DNA from: Betaproteobacteria bacterium SG8_41
GTDB lineage: Bacteria > Pseudomonadota > Gammaproteobacteria > Burkholderiales > SG8-41
Length of the DNA: 49,087 bases
NCBI GenBank assembly: GCA_001303585.1
Contig: LJTT01000001.1
Location: 1-49,087 of the forward strand
Direction: 5' to 3'
Shown here: positions 37,635 through 49,087 of the stretch, piece by piece
How positions within the stretch are numbered: position 1 is the stretch's first letter
How the letters are laid out: each line of letters begins with the position of its first letter
Made by a program: the position numbers and the translations under genes
The notes under the pieces: model-generated
The model's database searches: none
Seen by the model: only the letters and a program-made list of their open reading frames with translations
Told to the model about the DNA's origin: nothing

Positions 37635-37760
37635 GTGATGGGTGATGGGTGATGGGAAATGGGTAATGCGCAAGCGGGTGATTTCGCTTCGTATCAACAG
37701 GCGGAATATTACCTCGCTTTTGCCCGGACAACCCATGACGCATTACCGATTGCGCATCAC
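37635..37760. repeat. Palindromic heptad array between glmM and folP (GTGATGG units)
   Basis: Left arm, plus strand, 37635-37669: GTGATGG three times, then GAAATGG and GTAATGC. Right arm, minus strand, 37733-37760: GTGATGC, GCAATCG, GTAATGC, GTCATGG. The last two codons before the stop and the stop codon of folP (TAA at 37743-37745) fall inside the right arm, so the repeat reaches into coding sequence. About 60 bp separate the arms. Confidence 0.85.
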
Positions 37761-38576
37761 GGCATTCCAGACGGCAAGGGCGTCTCGGGTCGCAGCGACA
37801 TCGTGCACTCGAACGATGTGCGCCCCGTTCTGCACTGCGGCGAGCGCCGCGGCAACGCTGGCATGTAAGCGGTCCCCCACGTCGCGCCCGGTCAGCCGGC
37901 CGAGCATCGATTTTCGCGACAGGCCCGCCAGCAACGCCCCGCCAAGTCCCGCGAAGACACTCAACCCGCGCAGCAAGGCGAGGTTGTGCTCCAGCGTCTT
38001 GCCGAAGCCAAAGCCGGGGTCCACCACGATCCGGGCGGGTGCAATACCGGCATTCTCCGCCGCGGCAACGCGACCGCGAAGGAAATCGCGCACCTCTCGC
38101 ACGACGTCATCATAGGCCGGGGCGTCCTGCATCGTGCGCGGGTCGCCGCGCATGTGCATGAGGCACACGGCCGCGTCCGAGGCCGCGACGGCCTCGAGCG
38201 CCCCGGCGGCGCCAAGCGCATTGGTATCGTTGATCATGCTCGCCCCGGCCGCCAGGGCTTCTCGCATCAGTTGCGGTTTTCGCGTGTCAACGGCAACGGG
38301 TACGCCGCAGTTGGAAAGGCTCTCGAGCACAGGAAGGACGCGCCGGCGTTCTTCCGCGACCGGCACCGGCGCGGATCCGGGGCGCGTCGACTCGCCGCCG
38401 ATATCCAGGATGTCGGCGCCCTCATCGATCAGCCTGCGCGCGTGCGCTGTCGCCTGCGCGGAATCCGCGAATAGCCCGCCATCAGAGAACGAGTCGGGCG
38501 TGACGTTGACGACCCCCATGATGAGGGGCCGTTCCAACGAAAGGGTGAACCTACCGCACTTCAGCAAACCGGACAT
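37743..38576 (-). CDS. folP: Dihydropteroate synthase
   Basis: A 277-residue TIM-barrel enzyme of folate synthesis joining p-aminobenzoate to the pterin diphosphate; target of sulfonamides. Signatures are MGVVNVTPDSFSDGG, DIGGESTRPGS and the CLMHMRGDPRTMQ segment; GFGFGKTLEHN and AGLSRKSMLG bind substrate. The Asn-Asp pair reads INDTNAL. The last codons (VMRNR) and stop are part of a heptad repeat. It lies between ftsH and glmM, the conserved bacterial arrangement, and the three are probably one transcript interrupted by repeat arrays. Confidence 0.96.
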   Translation of the reverse strand: MSGLLKCGRFTLSLERPLIMGVVNVTPDSFSDGGLFADSAQATAHARRLIDEGADILDIGGESTRPGSAPVPVAEERRRVLPVLESLSNCGVPVAVDTRKPQLMREALAAGASMINDTNALGAAGALEAVAASDAAVCLMHMRGDPRTMQDAPAYDDVVREVRDFLRGRVAAAENAGIAPARIVVDPGFGFGKTLEHNLALLRGLSVFAGLGGALLAGLSRKSMLGRLTGRDVGDRLHASVAAALAAVQNGAHIVRVHDVAATRDALAVWNAVMRNR

Positions 38577-38577
38577 A

Positions 38578-38662
38578 GGGACGAAGGGCGAAGGACGAGA
38601 GGCGACCCCGACGCGCGCGGGTCAAGGCGGATTCATCCTTCCGCCTTCATCCTTCATCCTTC
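38578..38662. repeat. Palindromic heptad array between folP and ftsH (GAAGGNN units)
   Basis: Plus strand, 38578-38605: four 7-bp units of the type GAAGGGC/GAAGGAC. Minus strand, 38635-38662: GAAGGAT, GAAGGAT, GAAGGCG and GAAGGAT. The arms face each other across about 30 bp. The array begins two bases upstream of the folP start codon and ends four bases from the ftsH stop. Confidence 0.85.
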
Positions 38663-38666
38663 GGAA

Positions 38667-40553
38667 TCAGGCGCCTTGGGCCGGGGCCGCCGTGGCCGTT
38701 GCGGAGGGTGTGCTGTCTTTCTGAGGCGGCTGCGGCGTGGCAGCCGGTTTCGGAGGACGCGGCGGCCGGCCGTCCATAATGTCGGCGATCTGTTCTGCGT
38801 CGAGCGTCTCCCACTCGAGAAGCGCCATCGCCATCGCCTCGACCTTGTCCCGTTTATCCGTGATCAGCTGGCGCGCAAGCTGATATTGCTGGTCGACGAT
38901 GCGCCGGATCTCGGCGTCGACCTTCTGCATCGTCGTGTCCGACACGTTCTTGTGCACCGTCACTGAACGGCCGAGGAACACTTCGCCGTCGTTCTCGCCG
39001 TAGACCATCGGACCGAGCTCGTCGCTCATGCCCCAACGCGTCACCATGTTGCGCGCCAGATCGGTCGCGCGCTCGAAGTCGTTGGAGGCGCCCGTCGTCA
39101 TCTGGCCCATGAAAATCTCCTCGGCGATTCGGCCGCCGAAGAGCACCGCGATGTTCTGAAGAATCGTCTCACGGTCCATGCTGTACCGGTCCTGCTCGGG
39201 CAGCTGCATGGTCACGCCGAGCGCCCGGCCACGCGGAATGATCGTGACCTTGTGCACGGGATCCGTCTTTGACAGCATGCGCGCCACCACGGTATGCCCG
39301 GACTCGTGATAGGCAGTGTTCTTGCGCTCATGCTCGGGCATGACGATAGAGCGGCGCTCGGCGCCCATGATGAGCTTGTCCTTGGCGCGCTCGAAGTCGT
39401 CCATGTCCACGAGACGCTTGCCGGCACGCGCAGCGAACAATGCCGCCTCGTTCACGAGGTTGGCGAGATCCGCGCCGGCCATGCCCGGCGTGCCGCGCGC
39501 GATGATCTCGGCCTTGACGTCGGGCCCGATGGGCACCTTGCGCATATGGACCTGCAGAATCTGTTCGCGACCGCGAATGTCGGGCAGCGGCACCACGACC
39601 TGCCGGTCGAAGCGCCCCGGCCTGAGCAGCGCCGGATCGAGCACATCGGGCCGGTTCGTCGCGGCGATCACGATCACGCCGGAGTTCGTATCGAACCCGT
39701 CCATCTCCACGAGCAACTGGTTGAGCGTCTGCTCGCGTTCGTCGTTGCCACCGCCCAGGCCTGCGCCACGCTGGCGCCCGACCGCGTCGATTTCGTCGAT
39801 GAATACGATGCAGGGCGAGTGTTTTTTCGCCTGCTCGAACATGTCGCGCACCCGCGCCGCGCCCACGCCGACAAACATCTCGACGAAGTCAGAGCCGGAG
39901 ATCGTGAAAAACGGCACCTTGGCCTCGCCGGCGATCGCCTTGGCCAACAGGGTCTTGCCGGTCCCCGGGTTTCCAACCATGAGCACACCGCGGGGAATGC
40001 GCCCGCCGAGCTTTTGGAACTTGGACGGGTCGCGCAGGAATTCGACCAGCTCGGCGACTTCTTCCTTGGCCTCCTCGCAGCCCGCCACATCGGTAAACGT
40101 GATCGTGTTGTTCGACTCGTCGAGCATGCGCGCGCGGCTCTTGCCGAAGGAGAATGCGCCGCCGCGACCGCCCCCCTGCATCTGGCGCATGAAGAAGATC
40201 CACACGCCGATGAGCAGCAGCATGGGGAACCACGAGACGAAAATGTTCATGAGGAGCGACGGCTCCTCTTCCGGCTTCGCCTCGATGATGACGCCGTTCT
40301 TGAGGAGATCGGAAACGAGCCACGGATCTGATGGCGAGTAGGTGGTGAAGCGCTCACCCGTGCTCTTGACGCCTTTCAGCACCCGGCCCTCGATGGTCAC
40401 CTTGGCAATGCGTCCCTGCTTCACCTCTTCGATGAACTGGGAATACTCGACCGCCTTTTGCGACGCTTGGCGCGTGCTGAACTGGTTGAAAACCGTCATC
40501 AGCACCAGCGCAATGACGAGCCAGATCGCCACGTTTTTGATCAGATTGTTCAA
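38667..40553 (-). CDS. ftsH: ATP-dependent zinc metalloprotease FtsH
   Basis: A 628-residue membrane-anchored AAA+ protease that degrades unassembled membrane proteins and regulators. Two N-terminal transmembrane helices flank a periplasmic domain. The AAA domain has [11 protein letters not shown] (Walker A), [12 protein letters not shown] (Walker B) and the second region of homology [18 protein letters not shown]. The zinc motif is HESGH. The C-terminal tail is Pro/Ala-rich. I place the start at TTG 40553: AGAGGAG lies five bases before it and the protein then begins [11 protein letters not shown] as in relatives. A GTG two codons earlier (40559) overlaps the ribosome site. Confidence 0.95.
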   Translation of the reverse strand: MNNLIKNVAIWLVIALVLMTVFNQFSTRQASQKAVEYSQFIEEVKQGRIAKVTIEGRVLKGVKSTGERFTTYSPSDPWLVSDLLKNGVIIEAKPEEEPSLLMNIFVSWFPMLLLIGVWIFFMRQMQGGGRGGAFSFGKSRARMLDESNNTITFTDVAGCEEAKEEVAELVEFLRDPSKFQKLGGRIPRGVLMVGNPGTGKTLLAKAIAGEAKVPFFTISGSDFVEMFVGVGAARVRDMFEQAKKHSPCIVFIDEIDAVGRQRGAGLGGGNDEREQTLNQLLVEMDGFDTNSGVIVIAATNRPDVLDPALLRPGRFDRQVVVPLPDIRGREQILQVHMRKVPIGPDVKAEIIARGTPGMAGADLANLVNEAALFAARAGKRLVDMDDFERAKDKLIMGAERRSIVMPEHERKNTAYHESGHTVVARMLSKTDPVHKVTIIPRGRALGVTMQLPEQDRYSMDRETILQNIAVLFGGRIAEEIFMGQMTTGASNDFERATDLARNMVTRWGMSDELGPMVYGENDGEVFLGRSVTVHKNVSDTTMQKVDAEIRRIVDQQYQLARQLITDKRDKVEAMAMALLEWETLDAEQIADIMDGRPPRPPKPAATPQPPQKDSTPSATATAAPAQGA

Positions 40554-40638
40554 ACCCACTCCTCTAGCGTAACTCGCTCAATTCTATGTTTTTTCACCCG
40601 GGCTGTCAGCCTTCAAACCGCCGCTGGTGCGTCCAATG

Positions 40639-41256
40639 TCACGGCTTGCGACCCCGGCCCAGCAGGTAGACTTCGCTCGATCGCGACCGCGAGGCCTCGG
40701 GCTTGCGCGCCAACACCTCGCGAAAGTGACGCCTCATGCGCCGGGCAAAGTCATCGAACCCGCTACCGTGAAACAATTTGACCAGAAAATTCCCTTGTGG
40801 TTTCAGGTGCTTCAGCGCGAAATCGAGCGCCAGCTCCGCAAGCTCGAACAATCGTGCCTGGTCAACGCTGGCAATACCACTCAAATTGGGGGCCATGTCA
40901 GAAATCACAAGATCAACGGGCCGCCCGTCCAACGCGCGCTCCAATGCTTCGACCGCCGCTTTCTCGCGAAAATCCCCGGACACGAAAGTGACGCCGGGAA
41001 GCGACTCCATGTCCAGGACATCGAGCGCGACAACGCGCCCGCTTGGCCCGACCCGCCGCGCCGCGATCTGGGACCAGCCGCCGGGAGCGGCGCCGAGATC
41101 CACGACCGTCATACCGGGTCTAAGCAGCCGGTCACGCTCGGTGATCTGCTCGAGCTTGTAGGCGGAGCGCGAGCGCATGCCCTCATTGCGCGCGCGCTTC
41201 ACGTACGCATCGGCAACGTGCTCCTGCATCCAGTTTTTGCCCCTGACTCTGCCCAT
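40639..41256 (-). CDS. rlmE: 23S rRNA (uridine-2552) 2'-O-methyltransferase
   Basis: A 205-residue RrmJ/FtsJ-family enzyme that methylates U2552 of 23S rRNA late in 50S assembly. The SAM-binding motif is VVDLGAAPGGWSQ. The catalytic Lys-Asp-Lys-Glu tetrad can be assigned to the N-terminal SRSAYKL lysine, SDMAPN (Asp), FLVKLFHG (Lys) and RSSEVYLL (Glu). It lies upstream of ftsH on the same strand, the usual pairing, with 85 bp between. yhbY is divergent on the other side across a heptad array. Confidence 0.96.
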   Translation of the reverse strand: MGRVRGKNWMQEHVADAYVKRARNEGMRSRSAYKLEQITERDRLLRPGMTVVDLGAAPGGWSQIAARRVGPSGRVVALDVLDMESLPGVTFVSGDFREKAAVEALERALDGRPVDLVISDMAPNLSGIASVDQARLFELAELALDFALKHLKPQGNFLVKLFHGSGFDDFARRMRRHFREVLARKPEASRSRSSEVYLLGRGRKP

Positions 41257-41282
41257 CCGCTACACTCGCCTAACAACTTGTC

Positions 41283-41376
41283 GTGAATCGTGTATCGAAA
41301 ATCGTGAATCGTGAATCTTAGACGCGTTGCTGCCAGAACCCCCCCGCCATTTCACGATTGACGATTGGCGATTTAA
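41283..41376. repeat. Palindromic heptad array between rlmE and yhbY (GTGAATC units)
   Basis: Plus strand, 41283-41317: five units, GTGAATC, GTGTATC, GAAAATC, GTGAATC, GTGAATC. Minus strand, 41349-41376: four more degenerate units ending in AATC. A short C-rich stretch lies between. The right arm ends one base before the yhbY start codon GTG. The array occupies the divergent promoter region of both genes. Confidence 0.85.
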
Positions 41377-41377
41377 A

Positions 41378-41722
41378 GTGACAAAGGATCTCACATCAGC
41401 GGAGCGGAGCGCGCTCAGGGCGCGTGCGCATCATTTGCATCCGGTCGTCATGATCGGCGAAGCCGGTCTCACGCCGGCCGTGCTGGGCGAGATCGATCTG
41501 GCCCTCAAGAGCCACGAACTCATTAAGATCCGAGTCCTCGGAGACGATCGCCGCCACCGCAGGAGCCTGATCGGCGATATCTGCAATGCACTGGCGGCGC
41601 AGCCCGTCCAGCGCATCGGCAAGATGCTGGTCGTATTTCGCACGCGCCCCGAACCGGCTGCTCCCCCAGCCCCCGCACCCCGCAAGAAGCACCGCCCCAA
41701 GCGCCGCTTTCAAAACCGGTGA
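41378..41722 (+). CDS. yhbY: YhbY/CRM-domain RNA-binding protein
   Basis: A 114-residue protein of the CRS1/YhbY family, which binds pre-50S ribosomal particles. The core reads LRARAHHLHPVVMIGEAGLTPAVLGEI, with the GxxG-like loop, followed by HELIKIRV. A basic Pro/Ala-rich tail ends the protein. The GTG at 41378 matches the family start; the longer open frame to 41327 runs through the repeat array. The stop TGA lies inside the first unit of another array. Position divergent from rlmE is conserved. Confidence 0.9.
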   Translation: MTKDLTSAERSALRARAHHLHPVVMIGEAGLTPAVLGEIDLALKSHELIKIRVLGDDRRHRRSLIGDICNALAAQPVQRIGKMLVVFRTRPEPAAPPAPAPRKKHRPKRRFQNR

Positions 41723-41781
41723 CCGTTGACCTACTTACGGTAAACGGTAAGCGGTGAATGGTGGCCGGTAAACCGTGAATC
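41719..41781 (+). repeat. Nine consecutive heptads after yhbY
   Basis: Nine 7-bp units run without interruption on the plus strand, of the types GTGACCG, GTAAACG, GTAAGCG and GTGAATG. It is the longest single arm in the window. The yhbY stop codon (41720-41722) is in the first unit. There is no good inverted partner; two more GTGACC units stand in the same orientation near 41952-41966. Confidence 0.8.
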
Positions 41782-42019
41782 GAGTTTGTTTCTTTTGGCG
41801 AGCGTGGCGCCATGACGGTTCAATTTCGATCCTGGTTCTCTCCGCGTATCCGCGGCGCATCAAGTTCCGTGAAACGCGAGTCGAGCTTTCTTGGCGGTTG
41901 GGTATCGGACCTCATCGGCGTTCATCGGAATCCATCGGCGGCTCGAAAGACGGTGACCCGTGACCGACTGGCTAAGTCGCGCTTCCAAGACTCTTTGGGA
42001 CGGCGGGCGGCGCGGCGGT
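41782..42019. other. Convergent gap between yhbY and greA with 10-bp units
   Basis: Apart from the nine heptads before it, this stretch holds three decads starting CATCGG (CATCGGCGTT, CATCGGAATC, CATCGGCGGC) at 41913-41942, and TCCGCG-type units near 41839-41856. These resemble the decads at 15763-15792. No gene, tRNA or classical terminator was recognised, although two convergent transcripts must end here. Confidence 0.55.
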
Positions 42020-42496
42020 TCAGAGGTACTTGACGTCGAGTATTTCGTACTCGCGCACGCCGCCCGGGGCGTGCACTTCCGCCACGTCACCTGAGTGCTT
42101 GCCGATCAGCGCCCGCGAAATCGGCGAGCTGATCGAAATCTTGCCTTTCTTGAGGTCGGCCTCGTCGTCACCCACGATCTGATAGGTCACGACCTCGCCG
42201 CTCTCCATGTCCTCGAGATCCACCGTGGCGCCAAATACGCAGCGACCGTCAGCCTCCAGCAGGGCCGGGTTGATGATTTGCGCGTTGGCGAGCTTGCTCT
42301 CCAGCTCTGCGATGCGGCCCTCGATGAAACTCTGCCGCTCTTTGGCAGCGTGGTATTCCGCGTTCTCGGATAGGTCGCCGTGCGAGCGCGCCTCTGCGAT
42401 CGCAGTCACGATCGCGGGCCGCTGGACCGTCTTGAGCTCGTGCAGTTCCCCGCGCAGCTTCTCGGCGCCGGATACTGTCAACGGAATTTTTCCCAT
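42020..42496 (-). CDS. greA: Transcription elongation factor GreA
   Basis: A 158-residue factor that enters the RNA polymerase secondary channel and stimulates cleavage of backtracked RNA. The N-terminal coiled coil has the acidic tip [15 protein letters not shown], where Asp and Glu coordinate catalytic magnesium. The C-terminal FKBP-like domain ends with the [16 protein letters not shown] and EYEIL segments. Length equals E. coli GreA. It follows carB on the same strand after 27 bp, as in many proteobacteria. Confidence 0.97.
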   Translation of the reverse strand: MGKIPLTVSGAEKLRGELHELKTVQRPAIVTAIAEARSHGDLSENAEYHAAKERQSFIEGRIAELESKLANAQIINPALLEADGRCVFGATVDLEDMESGEVVTYQIVGDDEADLKKGKISISSPISRALIGKHSGDVAEVHAPGGVREYEILDVKYL

Positions 42497-42523
42497 AACG
42501 TGTTTCGACCTTTTCGTGGCGTT

Positions 42524-45742
<3,219 letters not shown>

Positions 45743-45865
45743 GCCTATTCTGAACGGCCACGACTCGAGGAAAGCCAGGCCATTCGTCTTCCAGGAGTGC
45801 TGCTACGACTGTTTGTGCCGCCACTGCGCTCACGGCGCGCTCTCATCCCTTGCCGCCGCTGCAGT

Positions 45866-47053
45866 TCAAGACGTTGTTCCTGCCTTTTCCTTCGTGGCGC
45901 TGGTGATTTCCTCGCGGGTCGCAGGATTCTTTTCCATTAGGCCCACGAAACGATCGAACAGGTAATCGACATCGTGCGGACCCGGGCTCGCTTCAGGATG
46001 GCCCTGGAAGCAAAAAGCGGGACGGTCGGTCCGGGTAAAACCCTGGAGGCTACCGTCGAAAAGCGATACATGCGTGACGCGAGCGCTGGCAGGAAGCGTC
46101 TGCGCGTCGACCGCGAAGCCATGGTTCTGGCTCGTGATCATGACGCGCCCGGTGTCGAGGTCCTGCACGGGGTGGTTCGCACCGTGATGTCCAAACTTCA
46201 TCTTGAGGGTCTTGGCGCCGCTCGCGAGCCCCATGAGCTGATGCCCAAGGCAGATGCCGAAAAGGGGCATGCCCGCGTCGAGCAGCCGGCGGATCGCGCG
46301 GATCGCGTAATCGCATGGCTCGGGATCGCCCGGCCCGTTCGACAAAAAAACTCCGTCAGGCTGGAGCGCCAGCGCGTCTTCAACGGGCGTCTGTGCCGGC
46401 AGCACGGTTACCCGGCAGCCCCGAGAAACGAGCTTGCGCAGGATGTTGCGCTTGACGCCATAGTCGTAGGCAACCACGTGAAAACGCGGATTCTCGAGAC
46501 GGCGGTAGCCTTCTCCCAGTGCCCACACGCCTTCGTCCCATTCGTACGGTTTCGCGCAGCTCACAACCTTCGCGAGGTCCATCCCCACGAGCCCGGGAAA
46601 CCCGCGCGCGGCCTCGAGCGCGGCTGCCTCATCCACGTTGCTGCCGGCCATCAGGCAGCCATCCTGCGCTCCTTTATCGCGCAGCATACGCGTCAGCCGC
46701 CGCGTGTCGATGTCGGCGATCGCCGGAACGCCCTGTCCTCTGAGATAGTCCTGAAGCGTCCATGATTTGCGCCAGTTCGAGGACAGCACCGGCAGATCGC
46801 GAATGATCAGCCCCGCTGCGTGCACCCGGTCTGATTCCAGATCTACTGGGTTCGTCCCGGTGTTGCCGATGTGCGGACAGGTCAAGGTAACCAGTTGCCG
46901 ACTGTAAGAGGGGTCGGTGAGGATCTCCTGGTAGCCGGTCATGGCGGTGTTGAACACCACCTCGCCGACAGCGGTGCCCTCGGCACCGATCGACGCGCCG
47001 CGAAAAATGGTGCCATCTTTTAGCACCAGGATGGCAGGAACCCGCGACACCAT
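45866..47053 (-). CDS. carA: Carbamoyl-phosphate synthase small subunit
   Basis: A 395-residue glutamine amidotransferase subunit that supplies ammonia to CarB. The C-terminal class I domain has the nucleophile Cys in [13 protein letters not shown] and the His-Glu pair in [12 protein letters not shown]. The N-terminal domain starts [13 protein letters not shown] and contains [18 protein letters not shown]. The ATG at 47053 is the family start; the frame extends 15 codons upstream, reading through the leader hairpin. A promoter with perfect TATAAT lies 72 bp before it. Confidence 0.97.
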   Translation of the reverse strand: MVSRVPAILVLKDGTIFRGASIGAEGTAVGEVVFNTAMTGYQEILTDPSYSRQLVTLTCPHIGNTGTNPVDLESDRVHAAGLIIRDLPVLSSNWRKSWTLQDYLRGQGVPAIADIDTRRLTRMLRDKGAQDGCLMAGSNVDEAAALEAARGFPGLVGMDLAKVVSCAKPYEWDEGVWALGEGYRRLENPRFHVVAYDYGVKRNILRKLVSRGCRVTVLPAQTPVEDALALQPDGVFLSNGPGDPEPCDYAIRAIRRLLDAGMPLFGICLGHQLMGLASGAKTLKMKFGHHGANHPVQDLDTGRVMITSQNHGFAVDAQTLPASARVTHVSLFDGSLQGFTRTDRPAFCFQGHPEASPGPHDVDYLFDRFVGLMEKNPATREEITSATKEKAGTTS

Positions 47054-47084
47054 AAGCTCTTGATTTAAGGTGTAGATACAGAAA

Positions 47085-47112
47085 GCGGGACAGGCCATCG
47101 AGCCCGTCCCGC
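47085..47112 (-). promoter_or_regulatory. Leader hairpin of carAB, possible attenuator
   Basis: GCGGGACAGGC (47085-47095) pairs with GCCCGTCCCGC (47102-47112), an 11-bp stem with one mismatch and a 6-base loop. On the transcript it is followed by UUUCUGUAU, a weak U tract. It would begin about 5 bases after the expected transcription start and lies 32 bases before the carA start. Its role may be attenuation, or protection of the 5' end. Confidence 0.55.
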
Positions 47113-47124
47113 CGAAGCTTGCGA

Positions 47125-47153
47125 ATTATACGGCAAACGCCCTACGGCGGCAA
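47125..47153 (-). promoter_or_regulatory. Sigma-70 promoter of carAB
   Basis: On the minus strand TTGCCG (47148-47153) and TATAAT (47125-47130) are separated by 17 bases. The -10 is perfect and the -35 matches four of six. Transcription should start near 47118, just before the leader hairpin. This separates carAB from dapB control. Confidence 0.7.
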
Positions 47154-47167
47154 CGCGTTCGCGGCGA

Positions 47168-47259
47168 GGAAATGGGAAATTGGGAACAGGAAATCGCCAA
47201 GCGAAGCGCGAAAAACGCCGGCGTAATCTCCTATTACCTATTCCCTTTTTCCTATTGCC
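47168..47259. repeat. Palindromic heptad array between carA and dapB (GGNAANN units)
   Basis: Plus strand, 47168-47195: GGAAATG, GGAAATT, GGGAACA, GGAAATC. Minus strand, 47225-47259: GGCAATA, GGAAAAA, GGGAATA, GGTAATA, GGAGATT. The arms are 29 bp apart. The right arm begins one base after the dapB stop codon; the left arm lies just upstream of the carA promoter. Confidence 0.85.
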
Positions 47260-47260
47260 T

Positions 47261-48067
47261 TCACTTGAGGCCCAGCACGTCGGCCATGTCGTAGAGCCCG
47301 CTCGGCTTGGACACCAGGAAGCGAGCAGCGCGGAGTGCGCCGATCGCGAAATTTGCCCGGCTGGATGCGCGGTGCGCGATCTCCACGCGCTCACCGCCAC
47401 CAATGAACATGGCCGTGTGCTCTCCTACCAGGTCGCCGCCACGAACCGTGGCAAATCCAATCGTCTCGTCCCTGCGCTCGCCCGTGACACCCTCGCGCCC
47501 GAAGACCGCGCATTGCTTCAAGTCCCGGCCCAGTGCACGCGCTACCACCTCGCCCATGCGCAACGCGGTGCCGGAAGGCGCATCCACCTTGTGACGGTGA
47601 TGCGCCTCGATAATTTCGACATCGTAGCCCTTGCCGAGGGCCTTCGCCGCAATCTCCAGCAGCCGGAAAACGACGTTCACACCCACACTGAAGTTCGGCG
47701 AAAACGCGACTGCAATCTCGCGCGCGGCTTCGGTGATCTCCTTCTTCTGCGCATCGCTGAAGCCAGTCGTCCCGATTACCAGCCTCACTTTCTGATTGCG
47801 GCACGCTGCAATGTGCGCCATCGTGCCTTCGGGCCGAGTGAAGTCGACCAGCACGTCGCATCCGGCAAGGGCCTTGGAGACATCGTCCGCGATCTTCACG
47901 CCGCACGGTAAGCCCGCCAGCTCGCCGGCATCCTTACCGACATGGGGATTGCCCTTGGCCTCGAGCGCCGCCGCAAGTCCCAGCTCCGGATCGCGCAGGA
48001 CCGCGTCGATCAGCGCTCGCCCCATGCGTCCGGAGGCGCCGGCAACAGCAAGCTTTAATTTCGCCAT
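47261..48067 (-). CDS. dapB: 4-hydroxy-tetrahydrodipicolinate reductase
   Basis: A 268-residue NAD(P)H-dependent reductase of the lysine/diaminopimelate pathway. The nucleotide-binding motif is [12 protein letters not shown]. The substrate site is [16 protein letters not shown], containing the catalytic His-Lys. VIGTTGFSD and [11 protein letters not shown] are further signatures. The ATG at 48067 has GGAG eight bases upstream; an upstream TTG in frame is unlikely. It sits between bamE and carA, the conserved betaproteobacterial order. Confidence 0.97.
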   Translation of the reverse strand: MAKLKLAVAGASGRMGRALIDAVLRDPELGLAAALEAKGNPHVGKDAGELAGLPCGVKIADDVSKALAGCDVLVDFTRPEGTMAHIAACRNQKVRLVIGTTGFSDAQKKEITEAAREIAVAFSPNFSVGVNVVFRLLEIAAKALGKGYDVEIIEAHHRHKVDAPSGTALRMGEVVARALGRDLKQCAVFGREGVTGERRDETIGFATVRGGDLVGEHTAMFIGGGERVEIAHRASSRANFAIGALRAARFLVSKPSGLYDMADVLGLK

Positions 48068-48143
48068 GATCCCGTCTCCGCTCCGCAATGATTCCGGTAA
48101 TGGATGATTTTTTCCGGTCGACCGTCGAACTCTGGCGCGGCGG

Positions 48144-48716
48144 TCAGAAGCCTAGCGAATCGAATATGCGGCCGAAAAAACCGCGTTCTTCCGCCGGTGC
48201 GTTTACTGCCGGCTTGCCGTTCGCGCCAGAAGGATCTGCGGCTGGCGGGCCTTGGTCCGATTGCGCCGCGGCCGCGCTGCCCGTTGCCGACGACGACGCG
48301 CCACCCGGTACGGCTGCGGGCCTGTCAATGCTCAGCGCGCCCTTGCCCTCGGCGCCCGATGGCACGACGTCGCCTTCGAGGCGTTCCAGCCTGTCGCCCT
48401 TGAACACGACAACGACATGACGATATTCCCGCGGTGCGCCGGGCTTTTCGAAATAATAGACATAATCCCAACGGTCAGTGCGAAACGGATCGACGAGAAG
48501 GGGCGTGCCCAATGCAAATCGCACCTGCGCGCGCGTCATCCCCGGCTTCAGCTTTGAGACCATCTCCTGCGTGACCGCGTTTCCCTGCTGGATGTCCATG
48601 CGATACGCCTTCAGGCCCGGCAGCGAAGACGAACCGCTGCAACCGGCAACGAGCAACGCGGTGCAAATTGCGGTAGTGCGCGCCCGGCCGCGCCACGGAT
48701 TTCGAACGGTATTCAT
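48144..48716 (-). CDS. bamE: Outer-membrane assembly lipoprotein BamE
   Basis: A 190-residue lipoprotein, formerly OmlA/SmpA, of the BAM complex that inserts outer-membrane proteins. The lipobox LLVAGC gives the lipidated cysteine after a basic N terminus. The BamE core is [20 protein letters not shown] followed by DRWDYVYYF and [15 protein letters not shown]. The C-terminal 65 residues are a low-complexity Ala/Pro/Ser extension, so the protein is longer than E. coli BamE (113 residues). It is divergent from fur, a conserved pairing. Confidence 0.93.
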   Translation of the reverse strand: MNTVRNPWRGRARTTAICTALLVAGCSGSSSLPGLKAYRMDIQQGNAVTQEMVSKLKPGMTRAQVRFALGTPLLVDPFRTDRWDYVYYFEKPGAPREYRHVVVVFKGDRLERLEGDVVPSGAEGKGALSIDRPAAVPGGASSSATGSAAAAQSDQGPPAADPSGANGKPAVNAPAEERGFFGRIFDSLGF

Positions 48717-48756
48717 GGCAGGACGCGTACGGGGCAAAACCCCTGAATGAGCGCGG

Positions 48757-48785
48757 TTTCCAAGGCGGTCAAATACGAATATGAT
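48757..48785 (+). promoter_or_regulatory. Possible fur promoter
   Basis: TTTCCA (48757-48762) and TATGAT (48780-48785) have 17-base spacing and lie 35 bases before the fur start in the bamE-fur divergent gap. The -10 matches five of six and the -35 four of six. No clear Fur box was recognised. Confidence 0.4.
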
Positions 48786-48820
48786 AACCGACGCCCCCTC
48801 TTTCCGACACCGGTAGCGCC

Positions 48821-49087
48821 GTGAGCTCGCCCAACGATCTCAAGACGATAGGCCTCAAGGCGACGCTTCCGCGCCTGCGCGTTCTGGAACTGTTCGAAAA
48901 CAGCCCGGTACGCCACCTCTCGGCCGAGGATGTCTACAAGCTGCTCTCGAAGGATGGCACTGAAACGGGTCTCGCGACCGTTTACCGTGTCCTGACACAG
49001 TTCGAGCAGGCGGGTTTGCTGATCCGCCACCACTTCGAAAGCGGCAAAGCCGTGTTCGAGTTGAACCAGGGCGGCCATCACGACCAC
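48821..49087 (+). CDS. fur: Ferric uptake regulator Fur, N-terminal part
   Basis: The first 89 codons are present; the gene runs off the right edge. The product is the iron-responsive repressor Fur. The winged-helix DNA-binding domain reads [15 protein letters not shown], then SAEDVYKLL, then [17 protein letters not shown], the family's recognition helix. [11 protein letters not shown] begins the hinge and metal-binding segment. The start is GTG at 48821. No strong ribosome site is visible. Confidence 0.94.
   Translation, partial: MSSPNDLKTIGLKATLPRLRVLELFENSPVRHLSAEDVYKLLSKDGTETGLATVYRVLTQFEQAGLLIRHHFESGKAVFELNQGGHHDH

Noticed and set aside
37635..37669. Possible CRISPR array
   Set aside because: Units are only 7 bp, directly joined without spacers, and no cas genes are present.

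Overview
The window is a GC-rich (about 60%) chromosomal segment, very probably from a betaproteobacterium. The evidence is conserved gene order, read from 47 kb back to 15 kb: fur, bamE, dapB, carA, carB, greA, yhbY, rlmE, ftsH, folP, glmM, pstSCAB, tpiA, secG, tRNA-Leu(GAG), nuoA to nuoN, NUDIX hydrolase. This is core chromosome. I see no insertion sequence, integrase, prophage or CRISPR array.

Positions 1-9.6 kb form a looser region: an exported protein cut by the window edge, a PLP-dependent threonine-dehydratase-type enzyme, a small unrecognised protein, a two-gene molybdenum hydroxylase (iorAB type), a YdcH/DUF465 protein, DsbB, the ribosome-rescue factor ArfB, a cytochrome c', a diheme cytochrome c and a CpdA-type phosphoesterase. 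Next comes an Aas-like acyltransferase/acyl-ACP synthetase whose acyltransferase half is shortened and has Gln where the catalytic His is expected.

Positions 11.7-15.0 kb hold the most interesting unit. An RpfF-type DSF (cis-2-unsaturated fatty acid) synthase sits behind an AT-rich leader. It is followed on the same strand by one protein that joins a MerR-type DNA-binding domain, a PAS domain, a GGDEF domain and an EAL domain. In Burkholderia and Cronobacter, rpfF lies beside rpfR (PAS-GGDEF-EAL). Here a DNA-binding head takes the N-terminal place, suggesting a DSF receptor that both turns over c-di-GMP and binds DNA.

Positions 15.0-30.5 kb encode a NUDIX hydrolase and the complete 14-subunit NADH:quinone oxidoreductase on the minus strand. 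Positions 30.7-36.1 kb encode tRNA-Leu, SecG, triose-phosphate isomerase and the PstSCAB phosphate importer, with a well-placed Pho box before pstS and no phoU. Positions 36.3-49.1 kb encode cell-envelope, folate, proteolysis, RNA-modification, pyrimidine/arginine and lysine biosynthesis genes, ending inside fur.

A second system-like pattern runs through the core region. Many intergenic gaps carry arrays of short degenerate units with a fixed period, usually 7 bp (GTGANNN, GGGANNN or GAAGGNN), sometimes 8 bp (CGCAAAGG-like) or 10 bp (ATCCGCGGTT-like). Most are paired as convergent arms, so each locus is an imperfect palindrome. Unit sequence changes from gap to gap, but period and layout persist. 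Some arrays supply start codons, Shine-Dalgarno sequences, stop codons or C-terminal codons of neighbouring genes. All calls were made by reading the sequence; no database search was run.
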